DNA from: Bacillota bacterium
GTDB taxonomy: Bacteria > Bacillota > Clostridia > Acetivibrionales > DSM-1351
Assembly (NCBI GenBank): GCA_023409265.1
Contig: JAEYHZ010000014.1
Span: 496,001-560,000 of the forward strand
DNA: 64,000 nucleotides
Direction: 5' to 3'
The notes beneath the pieces were generated by a model. The model was not told the origin of the DNA. It made no database searches and was given only the letters and a program-made list of their open reading frames with translations. Below, piece after piece: positions 60,265 through 64,000 of this stretch. The translations under genes and the position numbers were made by a program. Positions within the stretch are counted from its first letter, which is position 1; every line of letters starts with the position of its first letter.

Positions 60265-61077
60265 ATGAAACATACAGGTGAATACCATGAGACCCCTTGT
60301 CCTAAAAACAGGGAGATAATAAGTGATATCATTGAGCTGGGCTTAATAAAAAAGCATATGAAAGGTTCCATAGAAGTGGATGTAACCCATGCACGCCAGC
60401 TTATCAAGCGATACAAGGAGGTATCAGGCACTACTATTTCCTTTACCGGCTGGCTGGTTAAGTGTATCAGTGAGTCTGTCAAAGAACATTCTCAAGTTCA
60501 TTCCTTAAAACTTGGCAGGAAGAAAATTATTACCTTCAAGGATATTGATGTCCTTATAACAGTTGAAAAAACGGTTAATGAAGATAAATTCCCCTTACCT
60601 TTTGTCATAAGAAAAACAAATGAAAAGAATCTATTGGATATCAACGGTGAAATACGCTCTGCCCAAGCTGCTCCAGTTAATAAGGATACACTGGTCATTG
60701 GAAGCAGCCACCTGTGGCTGAAGTATTATCTCCTTCTACCCAAATTCATCAGAAGGTTTATTGGTAAAAAGATTATTATGAATCCATTTTTTATTAAAGA
60801 AAACGTTGGAACAGTTGGTATCAGTGCAATCGGTATGAAGGGGAATTTTAACGGCTGGATAATGCCAGTAAGTCCACAGCCACTCTACTTTTCCTTTGGA
60901 TCAATAACCAAAAAATCCGGTGTTATCGGAGATAATGTGGAAATCCGTGAATATCTGAATATATCCTTTCTTTTCGATCACGAAGTTATCGACGGAGCAC
61001 CTATGGTTAGATTTCTGGAAAGATTAACACATCTAATTGAGAGCGGATATGCTCTCACTGCATTATCTGATTATTAG
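60265..61077 (+). CDS. Stand-alone E2-type acyltransferase domain protein
   Basis: About 270 residues, matching the catalytic domain of 2-oxoacid dehydrogenase E2 subunits and the related chloramphenicol acetyltransferase fold. The active-site motif is FDHEVIDGAPMVRFLERL (about residue 235), with the expected His and Asp; YFSFGSITKKSGV and VSGTTISFTGWLVKCISE are further family blocks. No lipoyl or E1/E3-binding domain is present and no dehydrogenase gene lies nearby, so it probably works alone with an acyl-CoA. ATG 60265 follows GGAGG by six bases; the open frame extends further upstream. Confidence 0.8.
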   Translation: MKHTGEYHETPCPKNREIISDIIELGLIKKHMKGSIEVDVTHARQLIKRYKEVSGTTISFTGWLVKCISESVKEHSQVHSLKLGRKKIITFKDIDVLITVEKTVNEDKFPLPFVIRKTNEKNLLDINGEIRSAQAAPVNKDTLVIGSSHLWLKYYLLLPKFIRRFIGKKIIMNPFFIKENVGTVGISAIGMKGNFNGWIMPVSPQPLYFSFGSITKKSGVIGDNVEIREYLNISFLFDHEVIDGAPMVRFLERLTHLIESGYALTALSDY

Positions 61078-61151
61078 TACTTTAAGTGTCCGCCGTTGAG
61101 CTCCAACTTAAAAAAACATTCTAGATGAAACGCTTTAAGGCTATTGTTGAA

Positions 61152-62534
61152 TCAGGAATGCAGCTTATAAACGTCAAGGGACCAAAGAGCATTACCTTTG
61201 AAATCAAACAAAGTCTGATCATCCCACTCGCAGCCTTCACCATATTTCCAGCCTGCACCTTTAACGGGAATAAAATCAGGCTGCCAGTAAAAGAAGCCTA
61301 TACCCCTGTTATAAGGCAATGCTTTCAGTTCATATATTACTGCCTGAAGTACATCTGCCTGACTCTGAACGGATGGAGGGTACTCTTCGGGTATTCTGGT
61401 AAATGGAAAAGAAGACGCATTGAGCTGATCATCTCCATTTTCAAGGGTATATGGATAAGCTACTTCAACCACTGCTATTTCCTTATCATATCTCTGACTC
61501 AGATCCTTTATGTTGGAAGCATAATCCCTTATTGGACCATGCCAGATGGGATAATAGGAAAGCCCGATTACATCATAGGTTACTTGTCTTTCAACAAGCC
61601 TGTCATAAAAATAACGGCTTCTTTCATTATCTCCGCCTCTTTCTATATGGATAATGGTCTTTATGGCTTGACTTACGGACTTTGCCGCGCTAATACCGGA
61701 TTTCAGCAACGTACATAGTTTATCCCATTGTTCAGGGGTATCAAAATCATCAGAAATTTTTGCCGCATTCCACAGCATGCCATTGGTGATTTCGTTTCCG
61801 ATTTGAACCATCTGAGGAAGAGTACCCTGAAGCTTCAAACTGTTTAAAACATCATAGGTAAAATCATATAGAGCCATATTGAGCCTTTCAAAGCTTAATT
61901 CCTTCCAAGCCTCAGGAATATATTGCTTTCCCGGATCGGTCCACCAGTCGCTGTAATGAAAATCTACTAAAAGTTTAAAACCTTTATCTACTGCTCTTTT
62001 TGCCATTTGAAGCACATGGGCCTTGTCGTTATATCCGGCAGGGTCGCTAAAAGGTAGCCCCGGCTTGTTCCAAACCTTTAGTCGTATGTAATTACAGCCA
62101 TGCTCCTTCAATATATCGAGGCAATCCTGCCTCTTACCCTGTCTGTCATAGAACTTTCCTCCAAAGTCCTCAAGCTGGGGAAGATGGGATACATCCGCCC
62201 CATTAATGAATTCAGCGGGGGTTCCGGTATAAACTGATATCCCTCTGATTTGTGCTGTTTCATTTTTCAGGTTTATCAGCGTCACTCTAATATACCTGGT
62301 GTTGGTTTTAATGTCATTCTTTGAAGCCTGACCTGCACAGTGAAATTCCTTTTCATTAGAAAGCTTAATCCAGTTTTGACCATCAATGGACAGTTCCAGA
62401 CTGTATCTGCATTCTCCACCGCTCCAGCGGATTTCCATGCTTTCAGCATATTGAACAGCTTCCAGATCTATTTTCCATGTGTAGTATTTTTCATCAAAAA
62501 TTATTTTCTTTCCTATGGCAATATCGTTGTTCAT
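61152..62534 (-). CDS. GH53 endo-beta-1,4-galactanase, without signal peptide
   Basis: About 460 residues. Residues 1-105 form a galactose-binding-like (discoidin or F5/8 type) beta domain. The GH53 barrel follows: GADVSHLPQLEDFGGKFYD, CNYIRLKVWNKPG, VDFHYSDWWTDPGKQYIPEA, acid/base Glu in MVQIGNEITNGM and nucleophile Glu in IAVVEVAYPYT. GH53 enzymes cut beta-1,4-galactan side chains of pectin. They are normally secreted, but ATG 62534 (after GGAGG) begins directly with MNNDIAIGKKI, so this enzyme seems to act inside the cell on imported oligosaccharides. Confidence 0.92.
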   Translation of the reverse strand: MNNDIAIGKKIIFDEKYYTWKIDLEAVQYAESMEIRWSGGECRYSLELSIDGQNWIKLSNEKEFHCAGQASKNDIKTNTRYIRVTLINLKNETAQIRGISVYTGTPAEFINGADVSHLPQLEDFGGKFYDRQGKRQDCLDILKEHGCNYIRLKVWNKPGLPFSDPAGYNDKAHVLQMAKRAVDKGFKLLVDFHYSDWWTDPGKQYIPEAWKELSFERLNMALYDFTYDVLNSLKLQGTLPQMVQIGNEITNGMLWNAAKISDDFDTPEQWDKLCTLLKSGISAAKSVSQAIKTIIHIERGGDNERSRYFYDRLVERQVTYDVIGLSYYPIWHGPIRDYASNIKDLSQRYDKEIAVVEVAYPYTLENGDDQLNASSFPFTRIPEEYPPSVQSQADVLQAVIYELKALPYNRGIGFFYWQPDFIPVKGAGWKYGEGCEWDDQTLFDFKGNALWSLDVYKLHS

Positions 62535-62557
62535 TTTTTCCTCCAAATCTACTATCA

Positions 62558-62720
62558 TTAAGGAATAGTTAAATGATTAATTCCGAAAGTTAAAGCGAGG
62601 GATGTTTTCATTGTGCAAGGCGGAGGAAGGCGCAATAATTGCTTTATTGCAACCGACGACAACATATCATAATGAAAAATAACCGTTTTAGAATCGGAAG
62701 TATTTGTAGCTGTTCCTAAG
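62558..62720. repeat. Full-length palindromic MITE-like repeat
   Basis: 163 bp. Ends TTAAGGAATAGTTAAAT and TATTTGTAGCTGTTCCTAA are inverted repeats. The core GTGCAAGGCGGAGGAAGG, then CGCAATAATTGCTTTATTGC, is itself partly palindromic. The right end overlaps the stop codon of the GH35-type gene. Confidence 0.8.
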
Positions 62721-64000
62721 CTTTGAATATGTTTATTCTGAACAGTGGCACAGCATTTATGGAATTAATTTTGCATATACTGTCACTCTGATTCTCATTT
62801 TCAAACTTTATGGCAGGATCAAACAATACGTCACTGCCCCTCTTATATGGTATGATGTGGATATACATTCCATGTTCCCGTACATCTGGACGTATTCTCC
62901 TGAGTCCGATTTCCCATATCTGGCCATTGCAGAAGTTATCACTTACCAACGTTCCTTTTACAAAAGCATTTCCCACGTTTCCGCTGTAATCGATTTGCAG
63001 CATTACATCCTCAACGTTTGAATACATATCCTCAGGAAAGCCGATTGAACAGTTCCCTGTTTCATACTCCGATATCTGAAGTGCTATATTCTTCTGAGGA
63101 GCTGTAAACTCAAAAGTTTCAAATATTCCTGTTACTGAGCTTTTTAATGTCGCCTTATCACTTGTAAGTTCATGTTTCAAAGGGGGGCACATATGTAACT
63201 CAACCTTTTGTGCTCCGCAGATTCCGACTTCTATCCGCCCTTCTTCAGCAAGTATATCTGCGTTGGAAATAATAACCCTATCCTGTCCCCAAATATGGAA
63301 TTTCCAGAAACCCAGCGCCTGCTGTCTTGTAAGAGTGCATAATCTGGTCTCGGTTCCATCCATAGCTGTGAGAGTTATGACCGAATCCAGCCCTGGCTTT
63401 ACAAATACCTCAATATGCTCTCCTGTTTCATTAACAACTCCACCTGTAACTCTGATATCAGCCAGTTGTTGAGAAGAGAAGCAATACTCACTCTCCATAC
63501 CCTCTACAGCAAAAAAGAAATAGGTTTTGACTTCTCCATCAGATATACTGGTTATATATTGTGTTGTTGAATATTTAAGGCTAATTCCTCCAATATCCAT
63601 ATTAAAGGGTAGCATGGCCGATACATTCCTTTTAAGAGTTATACCCCTTCCCTGTCCAGGTATTGCTATATGTTCCTCCGGAAGATTAATGTGTAAATTT
63701 ATTTCCTCTATGTCCTTCATTTGAAAATGATCCTGATAATTTATAAGGAAAACAAAGCCTGAACCGTTTTTTTGCCGGACAGCAAACCTCAGGGAAGTGC
63801 TGTCTTGGGGAATAATTGATCTGACTTCATCAGGTACAACTGTTCCCATGGGACAGAGGGTTTCCTGATAATCCTCCAGAAAGTAAAAGACAGGCTTAAG
63901 CAATTTGTAGGATTCCCTTATTTGCCCGTATTCACCTAAGGGAGCCTGAAAGTTGTAGGATATTTTGGGCACTACCCGTTCATTTAAATATCCATGCTTT
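62716..64000 (-). CDS. GH35-type beta-galactosidase, C-terminal part (cut by window edge)
   Basis: The reading frame is open to position 64000, so the 5' end with the catalytic barrel is outside the window. The visible part starts KHGYLNERVV, then PKISYNFQAPLGEYGQIRES, matching the end of a GH35 catalytic domain (SYDYDAPLDEYG). All-beta domains follow, e.g. LRFAVRQKNGSGFVFLINYQ. GH35 enzymes remove terminal beta-galactose. With the GH53 gene 160 bp away on the same strand, it would complete galacto-oligosaccharide breakdown. The TAG stop lies in the end of a dispersed repeat. Confidence 0.8.
   Translation of the reverse strand, partial: KHGYLNERVVPKISYNFQAPLGEYGQIRESYKLLKPVFYFLEDYQETLCPMGTVVPDEVRSIIPQDSTSLRFAVRQKNGSGFVFLINYQDHFQMKDIEEINLHINLPEEHIAIPGQGRGITLKRNVSAMLPFNMDIGGISLKYSTTQYITSISDGEVKTYFFFAVEGMESEYCFSSQQLADIRVTGGVVNETGEHIEVFVKPGLDSVITLTAMDGTETRLCTLTRQQALGFWKFHIWGQDRVIISNADILAEEGRIEVGICGAQKVELHMCPPLKHELTSDKATLKSSVTGIFETFEFTAPQKNIALQISEYETGNCSIGFPEDMYSNVEDVMLQIDYSGNVGNAFVKGTLVSDNFCNGQIWEIGLRRIRPDVREHGMYIHIIPYKRGSDVLFDPAIKFENENQSDSICKINSINAVPLFRINIFKA

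Noticed and set aside
61125..61718. 197-codon plus-strand open frame over the GH53 gene
   Set aside because: Shadow of the GH53 coding sequence; it reads as a random hydrophobic mix.
16252..62720. Dispersed repeats as a CRISPR array
   Set aside because: The copies are kilobases apart, palindromic and of variable length; there is no regular spacer arrangement and no cas gene.

Overview
The window looks like a chromosomal segment of an anaerobic, mesophilic Clostridia species of the Ruminiclostridium/cellulolytic Clostridium type. This is inferred from AT-rich DNA, strong GGAGG-type ribosome binding sites, a complete oxygen-independent cobalamin branch, galactan-degrading enzymes, several xylose-type sugar-binding proteins and two chemoreceptors. 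No rRNA, tRNA, CRISPR array, phage module or transposase gene was found.

Region by region. 1-93 is the start of a gene leaving the window (possible metallo-beta-lactamase-fold protein). 263-1386 is the housekeeping rpsF-ssb-rpsR operon (minus strand) with a possible S6:S18 autoregulatory leader. 1653-12535 (minus) is a compact catabolic operon behind a GntR/UTRA regulator. It holds a BMP-type binding protein, a three-gene nucleoside-type ABC importer, an isochorismatase-fold hydrolase, a PfkB kinase, a nucleoside phosphorylase, a BtpA-family TIM barrel, an iron alcohol dehydrogenase and a TrpA paralogue. I know of no characterised pathway with this gene set, and it is my main candidate for an undescribed system. 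12689-14982 (plus) is a Fur-box-controlled operon: DUF2325, flavodoxin, DUF3793 and an HD-GYP phosphodiesterase.

15230-26981 (plus) is a sugar-sensing and uptake locus: a membrane-anchored sugar-binding sensor, a YesM-type histidine kinase, a YesN-type AraC response regulator, two paralogous XylF-like lipoproteins, an XylG-like ATPase, an XylH-like permease and a chemoreceptor. glgB follows (27255-29582), then a TetR/flavoprotein pair (29670-31036, minus).

31211-48325 (minus) is the cobalamin operon: cbiMNQO, cbiD, cbiL, cbiF, cbiG, hemA, cbiH, cbiJ, cbiX, cbiET, cbiA, cbiP, cbiC, cbiB and cobD. It is headed by a clear B12 riboswitch and an attenuator-type terminator, with cobO just upstream. 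Together these cover 5-aminolevulinate supply, cobalt uptake and chelation, corrin ring contraction and amidation, adenosylation and aminopropanol attachment. Lower-ligand genes (cobU, cobS, cobT) are absent from the window.

49392-57732 (minus) carries a membrane chemoreceptor, sbcC-sbcD, a diacylglycerol-kinase-family gene and an AraC regulator. From 58004 to the end lie a 610-residue cytosolic protein of unrecognised family, a small zinc-ribbon protein, an orphan E2-type acyltransferase, a GH53 galactanase without signal peptide, and a GH35-type beta-galactosidase cut by the window edge.

A family of palindromic, MITE-like repeats (about 75-167 bp, plus half copies) is scattered through the intergenic spaces, mostly just after stop codons. 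In two genes the repeat end appears to supply the stop codon.
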